64,000 bases of DNA. Origin: Epiperipatus broadwayi (taxonomy: Eukaryota > Onychophora > Udeonychophora > Euonychophora > Peripatidae). The stretch is taken from NCBI GenBank assembly GCA_028023455.1, contig JAQFVV010000286.1, forward strand, positions 897,870 to 961,869, read 5' to 3'. Under the pieces are notes generated by a model. It ran no database searches. It saw only the letters and a list, made by a program, of their open reading frames with translations, and was not told where the DNA came from. Shown piece by piece: positions 38,999 to 50,692 of the stretch (the stretch's first letter is position 1; each line of letters starts with the position of its first letter). Both the position numbers and the translations under genes were made by a program.

Positions 38999-39050
38999 GC
39001 TTATGTAGTTATGAAAATCTACACGCTTATGTAGTTATGAAAATCTACAC
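38999..39050 (+). repeat. Perfect 26-bp tandem duplication
   Basis: The unit GCTTATGTAGTTATG...CTACAC occurs at 38999-39024 and 39025-39050 without a mismatch. Confidence 0.95.
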
Positions 39051-40425
39051 TAGCTCAGTAACAATATATTTTAATGATCTCAGTCTTAGACCAATTGAAG
39101 CTCTTTTCCACTGTTTGGATAAGAACATTATTATATTGTTACATTTTTATTTACAACAGTCAAACTCACTCCACTCACAACATTGATACCATCCACCTCA
39201 GATAAATATAATAATGATTATTACTAATCATTTACTAAACTAGAGATTAGCTCTAGCACAAATATAAACTTTAAATCTTAATTAAAGATTAATATATCTG
39301 ATTTTTTAATTTTAAACATACACACAGATTATTATAATAAACACATCATATGACTTATTTAATATAGTAAACATACTTCTAAGAGTAATTCTCTTCTCTC
39401 TACTACCACCTATAGTAAGTTTGAGTAAACACTGGAAAACAGTTAATAGTGTTTTAATATGCATATTCACCGATTAGTTCATAGCTTTTGCCTTCATCAA
39501 AGAAAATTAGAATTCAAAGATACACTTGCCTATCTAAAAAAAGATATATTTTATTAATATTATTAGGTGACTAAAACGTACTGGAATAAATTAGTAGAAA
39601 ATAGTGATAAAAATATGTTCTATTATTTTCAAAATAAAATATAGATCTAAAAAAGAAATAATAATTAAACGAAACTATTTTATAAATGTAAAATGAGAGA
39701 ACATATATATATTATAAACATTTTACTCTTTATTTAGTAAACGCATATCATTAACGACATGAAAGACTTGTATACAAAAAAGTGATGAAACATTTATGTC
39801 AATGAAGTAGAAAAAAATTGATTACTACATCATTAGTCACCTAATGTTGCAAGTAATTATACTGTGACATGTTTGAATTACAATGTTTTTCACCCTCATA
39901 GAAAATGCATTAGTTATTAAAATGTTATGAAGTTTTTTTTCTTTCCACTCTTTATTTAATTATTCACTTTCTTTCCTGAAAAGTTGTACAAATTATTTTT
40001 TAAAAAAAATTATAGTCCAGTGATGATACAAAGCAATTAGTTTGAAGTAATTAAAGAATTGCCAAGTGATGTAATTAAAAATCAATAATAAATTTGAAGT
40101 TAATCACTTTCAAATATCTCAAGTCAGTAAAAGATTTTAATAAAGTTTTTTGACCTCTTGTGGCTTTCTTTAATGATATCTTGATGCCTCCATCACCTGC
40201 GAATGATGATTGCTTTAGAATAATTTAAATTATTTTTTTAATTACATTAGATTTTGAAATAAACAGATATTCAATTGATTTATGCTAAAATGTTTAATTA
40301 AATAGATTTCAGTATTTTGACGTAAATGGAGTTATTTATTTATTTTTAACCGTCTAATTTATTTTTAAAATAAATATATCATTATATAATAATTTAGACA
40401 TAGTGATTTCTATATTAAAATAAGC
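39051..40425. other. AT-rich DNA, nothing recognised
   Basis: No coding or RNA signature found. Confidence 0.4.
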
Positions 40426-40430
40426 AAAAC

Positions 40431-40620
40431 TCTCTCCATACAGTAGTGCTACTCAAAGCAAGACAGTGTAATCAATGGATGCCAAAAAGCTTGTGCATAA
40501 AATCCCTATCTAGTACCTATTCATCCAATATCCCCAAACTAGTTCTGCCTTGTGGCCTTCATCAATGAGGAGCCTTGGCATCCGAGCTTTGCTTATTTTA
40601 ACAACAGTTGTGAGCAACCA
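40431..40620 (-). mobile_element. 437-nt hammerhead family, partial minus-strand copy
   Basis: The minus strand carries GGCTCCTCATTGATGAAGGC, CACAAGGCAGAACTAG, TTTGGGGATATTGGATGAAT, TTTATGCACAAGC and ACTGTATGGAGAGAGTTT in the family order. The hammerhead core is damaged (TTGATGA for CTGATGA, GAAC for GAAAC, cleavage triplet GTT). A non-coding relic. Confidence 0.7.
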
Positions 40621-41655
40621 TGCGAGATAGTGATCATGTGATTTCTATATTCACATATTGCAAATTTTATGAGCATTATGAGTAAAATTCCACATCGCTA
40701 TTGTCTTTCAGTGCACAAAAGTGAACTAGTGCTATCATATGATATGATTTAGTAAAAACAGGTTTTAAATTATCTATTTAAAAAGCGTTAGGCTTGTAGC
40801 AAAATCTGGTATGATTTATGAAAACTAGGAATTTATACTTTAATAATAGCCAAAAAATGTAACAAATTTTATAAATTTTCTGCCAGAATTAAAAGAAATA
40901 ATTAAATCAATACTCCAATGGTAAAACTAGCTTTTATCACTTCACTCAGTGGATTGAGTAACTTATTAATGAGTTAAGTTTTGTTAATGATTAACGATGT
41001 GTCTCATTTAACATGAGATAAGTACAGAAATCAATATTGACATCTCCAAGCAAAATTCATTGCAGAGGGAGGAATAGTCAATTCAAAAAATAAAAGTGCC
41101 TGGATTGAGTATCACCTAAGGAAATAAAAAGAAATGCAAATTGGAAAGTGAATGAAATAGTTGTCTTCAACTCATCATTCAGTGCCTGAACATTATTTCA
41201 CTTCTGAACAACTTATAATTCAATTACATATTAATGAAAAAAATTAGATTGACAAATTAAGGGATTGTTTTACATAACATTGAACTTATGAAAACATTTG
41301 ATAAACAAAAGTATTTCTCCTTCCCTTCTCCCATCCCTAATTGTTAATAAATATTTTAAAATAATATTTTACTTAAAATAAAATAATAATAATAAATTTT
41401 ATCAGTTTACTATCTCATCAACTAACTATGTTAAATATTTTTGGAAAATTATATTATGAAGTAAGAATTTATGGGTTAGTAAATAATGTGCTGTGATCTG
41501 ACATTCAAGTGTGAGCTAGCTAAAATTAGAAAGGTTTTTCAATTTACTGAGAGATTTTGAATTTTATTTTAAAATAGGTAACAACTTGGCTAACTAATTT
41601 TTGTTTATTGATTTATTTTTAAATAAGTAATTCTTAAACAGACTACTGAAAGATT
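40621..41655. other. AT-rich DNA, nothing recognised
   Basis: No gene. No open frame has domain-like composition. Confidence 0.4.
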
Positions 41656-41659
41656 TATA

Positions 41660-41930
41660 ATAATGAAATGTAGCTGAGATGGACATATTGCTAAAAGATA
41701 TGATAATAGATGGACAATGGAAATCTTGAACTTGATTCCAAAAGATTATACAAAAATCTAGGAAGATAGTATGTGAAATGTATATACGAAGTAAGAAAAT
41801 TTGTTGGTATGGTGTGGAGAAGTAAGATTGTGAATCAAATAAACTAGATTAAATTTGGAGAGACCTTTATTCTACTGCAGTACAATAATAATTGAAAAAG
41901 ATGGTGATAATGATATGATGATTATTGCAA
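41660..41930 (+). pseudogene. 3' end of the RTE-like LINE, second copy
   Basis: Nucleotide similarity to 24774-24985 is obvious: GACATATTGCTAAAAGA, TGATAATAGATGGACAATGG, AAAGATTATA and GAGACCTTTATTCT. The translation includes RWTMEILNLIPKDY and then degenerates. The tail is weakly GATGAT/GATAATG-rich. About 240 bp only. Confidence 0.65.
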
Positions 41931-42604
41931 TTAAAATATAAAGTTAAATAATTTTTTGAAAAATACTATATATCAGTCCTCTCTCCAATGAGAAATTCTA
42001 ATAATCAATAATAAAAAAGAACCTTGTCTAAACTCTGTTTTTAAGTCTTTATCTCCATCAAAAGACATAGAAATTTTCACCATAGAAATAGGTGGCAATG
42101 GCTTTAAACAAAATTTCATTCTTGGTGTTCAATGTTTTATTGTGTATCATATAATACTGAGTTCAACATTATATATAAAATGACATTTAGATTTTGCTTT
42201 TTGATTATACTTTTTATTAGAATTATATATACATATATGAAATCAGAATGTGCACAAAGTTATCTTACTATATCAACATGCTGAAATTAATGCTACTTAT
42301 ATATACAGTTTTTATTTTATTGTCTATCTTTTATATAAAATTATATACATATATTTACAATGAAATAGGTATATGATATATCTAGGTCATAGGTACCCAT
42401 GCAATCTCGCACATGAGATTATAGGTTGTAAATAATTTTGAGGTATAAGAAAAGTAGTTTTAAAATACTGTAAAAAAATGTTAAATAAAAAGAAATAATA
42501 TATATAATAGTATTATAATATGATAGTTTTTTGTTATCAATATCTAAGATATTTTTAAAAACCACTAAACATCACATGATCAACATTTCCTATGCTTACA
42601 CAAG

Positions 42605-42885
42605 TTATTAAAACAAAGGCAAAACTCTCCATACAGTAATATCCTCCAGTCCAAAGCCAAGTAATCAATGGATGTGAGAGGGTTGTATTAGATCCTAAAA
42701 TCTAGATGCAAGGCCCCAGATCTAAAGTTCTTCACTGATGAAGTCACAAGCTAGAAACTAGTCTAGGGATATTGGATGAATAGTCACTAATTAAGAATTT
42801 TATGCACAAATCTTCTTGCCTCCTTTTATTACTCTGGATTGCACCGGATGGCACTACTGTATGGAAAGTTTTGCATCTGTTTTAG
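42605..42885 (+). mobile_element. 437-nt hammerhead family, plus-strand copy
   Basis: Order of blocks: AACTCTCCATACAGTA near the left end (an inverted stub of the element's own 3' end), then GTTGTATTAGATCCTAA, CTTCACTGATGAAGTC, CTAGAAACTAGTCTAGGGAT, ATTGGATGAATAG, TTTTATGCACAAATC and CTGTATGGAAAGTTTTGC at the right. The hammerhead core CTGATGA / GAAAC / self-complementary ACTAGT / GTC is intact. Stem II (AGTC...GCTA) and stem I (TCTTCA/TAGGGA) are weakened by substitutions. Confidence 0.7.
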
Positions 42886-45800
42886 ATTTAAAAGAAAAGA
42901 AAAAAACTTACAATCTTGATATTAAGAAAAGAAAAAAGAAAAACAATATTTTATAATTTACATAAAATACAATAATAAGCTACATTTTTTCTATCAGTAG
43001 CTGAAAGATTTAGAATTTTAAAAAAATGTATTTTATTAAATGTATGTTGGAATTAATAATAAAATGTTGTATTACTTCAAAAAAAAAAACATAAGAAGAT
43101 CAGGAAGACTATTTTTTTAAAAAAAAAACATAATTAAATTAGATAGACTAATTAGAAAAATAAATATTTAAAAAAAAGGTAAGATAATTAAAGCATCTAT
43201 ATTTTTGATTTTAAAAAAAAATAGAAAAAAAAAAATAAAGATTGTATTTTATATACATTATTATATAAATTTTTATTCTTGTGTTCTAAAGTTAATAACT
43301 AGGTAAACCTAATCTCTAGATTTTATTTCAAGAAAATAATTAACAAAGTAAATAATTTTATGAGAAAAAAAATTATTTTATTGTATGATGAATCTAAGCT
43401 TGGTAGCACAAATAAATAGGGCCACAGTTTTCTTTAGAGAGAGAAGATAATGGGATAGCACAGAGAAAGCAATATAGCTTTCAGCAGCTAAAACCTTGAA
43501 AGCTTTTATCATATGTTTGAATCTGCCTTAGAGTTCAAAATTGCAACTTGGATATATTATTCTAAAAAAAAAAAAAAAAAATTCGTATATAATGAACAAA
43601 AAATATTAATCAGCAAAATGAAAATTCAACTCTCTCAAAAAAATTTATAATTGGACATTCTAGGTTTAGCTTTATTATGAATGTGTATAAATTTTCAAGA
43701 AAAACAATAAATATGAATTATATTTAACAAATACCCACCATTACTGTCCTATTTATTTCTATTTAGGTCTATCTGCAGTCAGAAAATTACATCAACCTGA
43801 ACCAAACCTAACAATTATTTTTTTTTTTTGCTACTATGGGACAATTTATATATATGTTTTATCAAACAGCCCTTCCCATATGAAGTTTTCCCATGTTCTG
43901 AGTTGTTCCCCCTTTCTATCAAAATTTTCTATGTTGGTGGGTCATTCTAAGAATTGGAGAAAAGAACTGGCCACAAAAATATCATATATATATTGTGCCG
44001 GATGAAAGATTTTAATTTCATATATCAATCTATTCTGATACAGAGGGCACCACCAGATCACTATGTATCTGGAAAATTTATTTACTGTGATCAGAATAGA
44101 TGATGATGGTTTGCACCGACTAGGCTCAGGGAGAAACAAGAGATCTTAAATTGTTTAGACAATTGAGACAAAAGCACAAACACAAACATCAGCCAAATTA
44201 AGTTTAAACAAATTCTATAATTTTATTAAGAGAAAATAAATTATAAAGTATAATTTATTGACACAATAAATAAGGTTAACTCAGGTGTGTACCAGAAATA
44301 CGAAAGGCAAAGCTATGATAGACCGACCGATCTTCTAATTAACAAATTATAAAGGGAGAAAGCAAATTTTATTCAGCCAAGGATTCACCCAAACATTGGT
44401 CCTCACTTTCAGATATTCAAACAATACGCCATTGTAACAGATCAAAGAAACCAGTGCCGACAAGCTTTTCGAGGTCCAAAAATGGTCAGACCCCGAATGT
44501 TCTTATGTCGGTATGAACTGCACCTATTATTATGTTTAAAATAGCGGAGATTAATCCACCTCAAGAACAACCAAAAAATAAGATTGAAATGAAGTAAACA
44601 ATTAAAACTGGTGAATCCCAGCCAAACAATCGGCGAAAATTACTCTAAAATTAATAATTAAGGGTCTCAATAAGAGACAAGTAAATCATTAGAAAAACAG
44701 TTATGTCTGACCCAGCAATTAAAGAAAATGAATTACAAACAAATTCTGAGTACATGCTCTGATAAATTTAAAGCACACATAATAAATACCAAAAATAAAT
44801 CTATCAGAAAATGAACATGAGTACGAAAATATTAACAGTTTTAAATACTTTAGCAGAACGAAGTATCGCTCACCTGTAATTTAAAAAGAGATAAATATTA
44901 TCTTCCTGCCAACGACTTATAAAATTACAAAGAAAAACAATTCTAATTTCCGCCTTCAGAGATATAAGTGCCAAAATTCCCACCTGCGGAAAATTAGACA
45001 ATAAAGTCATCAGCCAAAAGATTTTGGAGGTTTGTGAAAGCACAAACACATTGTTTACAAATTAAATATTGAATAATAAAATAATTACAGATAAGCATTT
45101 AAAATATACACAACTGCTAAAGCATTTATAAAAAGCGAGGCAAAAAAATATAAAACTCATTCACCAATCTTCAATAAACAAAAATTGAAAGCAACTTGGA
45201 ATCTTAAAACTAAGATTCCAAGACACACTACAAAATATTAGAAAACACAGCAAATATTAAATATAAGTCTATATTGTTTAGGAATACATATTTATGATTA
45301 GATTGAGTGGAGATTTAATGAGAATTAATTTACCCTGGGAAGAATAAAAAAGAAAATAGTTACCTTTCGGTAAAACAATGTTCACGTAGAGTGCACACTA
45401 TTATTTTAGTTCATTTTAAGTTCTTAGACAGTGGCAAGGTAGAGGTAAAGAGTTTCAGCTTCTTCTAGATGTTTAAGGAATTACTGGAGCAAATTTGGAA
45501 GTTAGGAGTCCGTCTTTTGTTGAGTTAGCAAGCCATTTGGGTGGTGATAACACGTATAGTATTTGTCATCTTGTTGTAAGCAAAAGGATTTAATAACAGC
45601 TAATTTCCTTTAAGAATTTAAATGTCCGAACTGATATAAACTTTCACTTGAGAAACAGATTGTCTAGTTAAGAATAATGAATTAATTGACACTCCAAATT
45701 TTTGGGGCTATTTATACGTTGCTCCATTTTCCGCAAAACACTTTCCTTGTTGTCCAATTTCTATGCCTAAGGCAGGGCAAATATTAATCTCCCGCTCAAT

Positions 45801-46203
45801 CTATCTAAGAATTCTACCCAGGGATTATTGAAATGAAAACAACTACATAAAAATCAAATCTTCACTTTTAGAATTAATTTACAATAATTAAATAAAAGCC
45901 ACAGGAATGTAATTAGCTAGGTTGCTTGTTTTTTAATTAATTGATTTAAAGTAAAAACAAGCCGTATATGAAAACTATTTTAAAAATAAATCGATAAACA
46001 TTGAAATGTTCCATTTTACATATAAATGCATGTGTATTTTGATACATGTATTCTTTTTAAATAATAATAAAATTTAAACATTAAACGTTTAATGAAAATT
46101 AAAAACTTAATACATTTTTTTGGTAATAACACCATTGAATCGGATTTCAATTCGGTTCAATATATATATATATCGATAATTTTGGATAATCCTACCCCTT
46201 CCA
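42886..46203. other. Unassigned region, partly less AT-rich (43.9-45.8 kb)
   Basis: 42886-43930 is very AT-rich. From about 43940 to 45800 the sequence is noticeably richer in G/C, with motifs such as GTGCCGACAAGC, GACCGACCGATC and GGTCAGACCCCGAA, and no long open frame on either strand. It could be an old transposon body, a solo long terminal repeat or non-coding exon/UTR sequence. No terminal repeat pair or RT motif was found, so it is left unassigned. Confidence 0.35.
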
Positions 46204-46226
46204 GTTTTGACATTCTTCCTTGGTAG

Positions 46227-46394
46227 ATGTCTATGTTTATGGTCAATAGCATTTTGTCCAAGCACCAATCCTGCTCATTAGCAAAAATTGTAGAGTCTAC
46301 CAATAATTTGTCTGACTCAGCAATATCAAATCCTTCCCATCTTAAACTAGCTCATGTTCAAGGTGTGGTAGCACAATATGCCAGAGAAGATACA
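46227..46394 (+). CDS. Candidate internal coding exon (56 codons)
   Basis: An acceptor-like tract (TTGACATTCTTCCTTGGTAG) ends at 46226 and a donor GTGAGT starts at 46395. The bracketed 168 bp is exactly 56 codons, open, in phase 0 at both ends. The translation (starting MSMFMVNSILSKHQ, ending VVAQYAREDT) is of mixed composition and less AT-driven than surrounding frames. No domain recognised and no partner exon found. The open frame continues past the donor for 27 codons of low-complexity sequence, consistent with reading into an intron. The alternative is a chance frame. Confidence 0.35.
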
Positions 46395-48700
46395 GTGAGT
46401 AAACTATCTTTCCAAGTAAACACTCTTTTTTTTTCTTTAAATTCCTATTTTACTTTAATTCCCACAATAGTTTAAAATAAGACTTTTGAAAAATTCCCAC
46501 ACACTCTTCTATCTAATCTGGTCTACCTCAAATATTTATTGGAGGCATGCTGGCATATATACAAATATATTATTAAGTTAATGATAAAATACACACATAA
46601 TTGCATAATACATAAAAGTAGAAATGAATTAAACAGTTTAATTGGAAATATATTAGCATTTATTATAAGAAGATAGAATAAATCATGTATATCATACAAT
46701 ATTATTATTATTTTATGAATTACAATTAGAAAGAGAGAAAAGAAAATTAAATTTAAAAAAATACATACATAAAAAAAATTATATTGTCACACTGTTTGAT
46801 TTGATACGAGTTAGAAATGATGCAATTTTATATTTACCACTATTTATTAATAAAACAGAACCTACATATATGTCTCTGGGTGCACTCGTTACCTTATAAT
46901 CACAAGATTAGCATTTGCAGAACTTAGCATCCATCTTATCTATTTGTGCATTCCAGTTATTGAGTCCATCTCCTGATAACATATTCCTTTTGAATTCTTT
47001 CTCACGATTTCCAAAGATGACAGACATAGTATATTAGATCCAGTTGTTATGGTCCATGATTGCAAGTTATATACTTAGGGTAATGGATATTATAATGGGT
47101 TCTCGTGGCATAGATGGCAGAGATAGCTGGAGCATGAATATGAACTCTGGCATGATTAGAACTTTACCCTATGTGGTCCATGAAGTTTTCTTCCAGAGTT
47201 TTTACTTTCAGTTTACAAAAACAAACTCCTTTGCCTAGAAATGAGAGGAAGCTGACTACGGTTTATTCCAAGTCTTCCCTTCTACTTTTGAGGTAGATTT
47301 ATCAATTTTTTTCTTTGTACATTCATTGACAAATTTTTGTAACCATCTTTTTTCCTCTCAGTTGACTAATTAATAATCTCAAAAAAAAAACTATCTCTGG
47401 AATTTCTTCTTTGTTCCAAAAATATATTTTGTGAAAAGAAAGCACAACAAAAGAAAAACCATTTAGCCATATCTATTTTTTAACCTTTAGATACAATAAG
47501 AAAAATATTTGATTAATTACTCTCTGGGATCATAACAACAAAAAGAACTTTTTACATGCTTTAAATTTTCTCTTAATTTTAGTTTTTTTAAAAAAACAAC
47601 AGTCGTCTATATACATGTGTGCCACTAATGATATTAAGCTGTAACCATCATCATTCTTTTCACCCCAGTAAATATATACGTACCTGTCTGTGCGACTTCT
47701 CCAAATAAATAAATAATAACAATAATAATAATGCATAAAGAAAACGAAAATCTTTCTATCCTTTTTCTCTTCTTTTGTAAAAGGGTTTGAACTCACTTCC
47801 TGTTACATATATAAACCTTACAAAATGTTATCCAGTGATTTGGCCAAGAAACTGCTTGACTATGACATTGTGTGAACTATTTAATACAATAAAACTATCC
47901 ATAATTTATATTTATAACTTTTAATTTGTTCTGACTTTATGAATATATATATTTTGTAAATAAACTTATAAATTTTTTCTGTATATTTTATATTTAATAC
48001 ATGTAATGTAAACTGATAATTGAAATATACAAAAGGGAAGTGACTGTTTTGTTTTGTTTTTTTTTAAGCTGATTTAAAATAAATAATTAAAATTGCATCA
48101 TAGTTTACCTTTATATTTAATCTTTATAAGAGAACCTGGAAACAAATCTTCATTCCTTCTCATTTAATATTTGTTTAAAAATTTATATTGGTTATATAAA
48201 TATATATTTATTTTTGCAGGTGTACTATTTTAAAAATAAACCATTAATCCTTATAAAAGAAACTAAAAAAGTTGTATTTTAATAACATGGGTAATAATAT
48301 TTCAGATTATAATATAATTCTAAAATTTAGGCAGATTATTAAGAAAATATATTACATATTAGATAGACATAATATGTATGTGTATAAAAAAATATGTGCA
48401 AGTATACAAAAAATGTCTAAGAATTAAAATAAAAGACAGTGTTGTATTTTTTTTTTCTTTATATTTTTTTTTTATATGTCAAAGCATTGAAATTAAATGT
48501 ATAATCCTTGCATTAAACAACATTGGTGATATGTGTTTTTATGTATGCAATTTTATTATAAACCATGCAAACATGTTGAAAGTATTTTTGGTACAATAAA
48601 TCTTAATAAATTTATATTTAAAGTCTATTTTAGTATTTTTTTACATTAAGTATATTCTTATATTCTCAATATTGTGAATTATTTATGAATAAAAGTGATT
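46395..48700. other. AT-rich DNA, no gene assigned
   Basis: 46860-47260 is somewhat less AT-rich (CTCGTGGCATAGATGGCAGA and neighbours) and may be a decayed repeat, but no family is recognised. The rest is AT-rich with homopolymer runs. Confidence 0.4.
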
Positions 48701-49179
48701 AAGTAATAAGTGGTATTAGAGCAGCGACATGAAGAATTATAATCGTTTAATCATTAAATTAACTAGGTTATTAAATCAAAAACATATTTTTAAAATCTAC
48801 ATTTAAAAAAAAACAATTTAACAAAAAAAAATACGAAAAGCATTAATGTGAAGAATAGTTAAAATGCGTGTTTAAATCAAATTGAGTGTGTGTTTGCACG
48901 TGCATATTCTGCATAATCTATTTTAATACATTGTACAGGTTTACACCTGCATTTATATATGTAACATATGCAGGATTCGAACTCAGACTTTCACACGACC
49001 TCCAACTCTTAGTGCCATCTTATATTACTGACTCACATGATCACACACATGTTGAAAAGATAAATAATCACCAATATACGTATTTCGTGCTAAACCAGCA
49101 CACATTAAAATATAAAAATTGGTTATCTTAATATAAAACTGAATACAAACTGTATATATGTGTGGAGATGGTAATCTGA

Positions 49180-49224
49180 ACCAACTGATGAGTGCTGGTT
49201 TAACACGAAATACATATATTGGTG
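49180..49224 (+). ncRNA. Hammerhead ribozyme motif, intact core
   Basis: ACCAA (49180-49184); CTGATGA (49185-49191); stem II closed by GTG (49192-49194) and CAC (49204-49206), with the G-C pair next to the core; GAAA (49207-49210); stem III ATACATAT (49210-49217, one substitution from the palindrome ATACGTAT seen in the 20.3-kb copy and in the opposite arm at 49080); T49217-A49218; then TTGGT pairing perfectly with ACCAA. Predicted cleavage between 49218 and 49219. Confidence 0.75.
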
Positions 49225-49261
49225 ATTATTTATCTTTTCAACATGTGTGTGATCAGGTGAG

Positions 49262-49325
49262 TCAGTAATATAAGATAGCACTGAGAGTTGGAGTTCGTGT
49301 GAAAGTCTGAGTTCGAATCCTGCAT
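49262..49325 (+). other. tRNA-like (A-box/B-box-like) module downstream of the hammerhead
   Basis: GATAGCACTGAGAGTTGGAG resembles an A-box, and GAGTTCGAATCCTGC (49307-49321) resembles a tRNA T-arm/B-box (GGTTCRANNCC). The spacing is shorter than in a true tRNA. The same region in the 20.4- and 38.4-kb copies reads GGATAGCTGTGGGAAGC and GGATAGCTATAGGGAGC followed by GAAAGTC, so it is a conserved part of this repeat family. Possible roles are an internal pol III promoter or a tRNA-derived origin. Confidence 0.4.
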
Positions 49326-49633
49326 ATATTACATATATAAATGCAGGTGTAAGCCTTACAATGTATTAAAATATATTATGCAGAATATGCACATGCAAAC
49401 ACACTCAATTTGATTTAAACATGCATTTTAACTATTCTTCACAATAATGTTTTTTGTATTTTTTTTTGTTAAATTGTTTTTTTTTTAATGTAGATTTTAA
49501 AATATGTTTTTGATTTAATAACCTAATTAATTTAATGATTAAACGATTATAATTTTTATGTTGCAGCTCTAATATCTCAGTACTGTAATAAGAATATGAA
49601 CACCACATTATCACCATTTCTTATGCTTGCTTA

Positions 49634-50692
49634 TAACTGTTATTAAAACATGCAAAACTCTCCATACAGTATTGCCACTCAGTGCAAATCAGAGTAATCA
49701 ATGGATGCCAGAAGGCTTGTGCATAAAACTCCCACATAGTGCCTACTCATCCAATATTCCCAGACTAGTTTCTGGCTTGTGGCCTTCGTCAGTGAGGAGA
49801 TTTGGATCTGAGAGCACTACACCTAGGTCTTAGGATCTAATGTAATTCTCCAGCAGCTTCCTTTTATCTCTATTTAACTACAAAACTATGAGTCTTAAAC
49901 TGAAAACACAATAATATTTTCAATCCAAGCTCATTAGCTTATATAGTCATATAGGTCTGAACTCAGTTAAGTACCTACACATTTTGGTGTCTCTGGTTCT
50001 TTAATAGCCATAGCCATCAATAACCTATTAGGCAAGATTGGTTTTTAGTCAATAAATATCACATGATCACAATTTCTTATGCTTGCTTATAATTCTCAGA
50101 TCCAAAGGCCACAAGCCAGAAACTAATCTGGGTATATTGGATGAGTAGGCACTAGATGGGTATTTTATGCACAGGTCTTCTGAAATCCATTGATTACTCT
50201 GGCTTCCATTAAGTGGTAATACTATATGAAGAGTTTTGCCCATTTTAATAAGTAAGCATAAAAAATGGTGATCAGGTGATATTTATTGGCTTAAAATCAA
50301 TCTTGCCTAATAAGATACTAATAGCTATGGTTATTAAAAAACCAAATACACCAAAATGTATAGGTATTAAACTGAGTTCAGACCTATATGACTATATAAG
50401 CTAATGAGCTTGGATTAAAAATATTGTGTTTTCAGTTTAAAATTCATAGTTTTGTAGTTAAGTAGAGATAAAAGGTGACTGCTGGAGGGTTACATTAGAT
50501 CCTAAGATCTAGGTGCAGTGCTCTCAAATCCAAAGCTCCTCACTGACAAAGGTCACAAACTAGTCTGGGGATATTGGATGAGTAGGCCCTAGATAGGGAT
50601 TTTATTTACAAGCCTTCAGGCATTAACTGATTACTCTGACTTGTACTGAATGGCAATACTGTATGGAGAGTTTTGCCTGTTTTAATAAGAGT
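49634..50692. mobile_element. Inverted plus tandem hammerhead element, 437-nt monomer family
   Basis: A minus unit (49634-50090) is followed by two plus segments (50090-50250 partial, 50250-50692 complete). Plus cleavage positions at 50128/50129 and 50565/50566 lie 437 bp apart. Mirror anchors are ACTCTCCATACAGTATTGCC versus its complement at about 50653, and CAGACCTATATGACTATATA versus its complement at about 49945. The minus hammerhead is the best preserved. The first plus copy lacks stem I and CUGAUGA, and the second has deletions in stem II/GAAA. Confidence 0.75.
49757..49798 (-). ncRNA. Hammerhead ribozyme motif of the 437-nt family
   Basis: Minus strand: TCCTCA (49798-49793); CTGACGA (49792-49786); stem II A-GGC-CACAA-GCC-A (49785-49773); GAAA (49772-49769); palindromic stem III ACTAGT (49769-49764); C49763; then TGGGAA (49762-49757), pairing with TCCTCA with one mismatch (sister copies have TGGGGA, which pairs throughout). 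The A-A apposition next to the core in stem II is unusual, as most hammerheads have G-C. Cleavage is predicted between 49763 and 49762. Confidence 0.65.

Larger units (their letters stand above)
48711..49580. mobile_element. Foldback hammerhead element (396-nt family), ~390-bp arms
   Basis: 48711-49107 mirrors about 49182-49580 around a centre near 49145. Anchors are ATTATAATCGTTTAATCATT versus AATGATTAAACGATTATAAT, TGCATATTCTGCATAAT versus its mirror at about 49377, and GATTCGAACTCAGACTTTCA versus TGAAAGTCTGAGTTCGAATC. The left arm stops inside the ribozyme (at stem II) while the plus unit has the complete motif. So the left arm is a partial inverted copy of the 3' side of the unit. A T-arm/B-box-like string lies downstream of the ribozyme. 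Confidence 0.75.

Noticed and set aside
46860-47260. Less AT-rich stretch as a possible transposase fragment
   Set aside because: Translations in all frames gave no catalytic motif, and no terminal inverted repeats were found.
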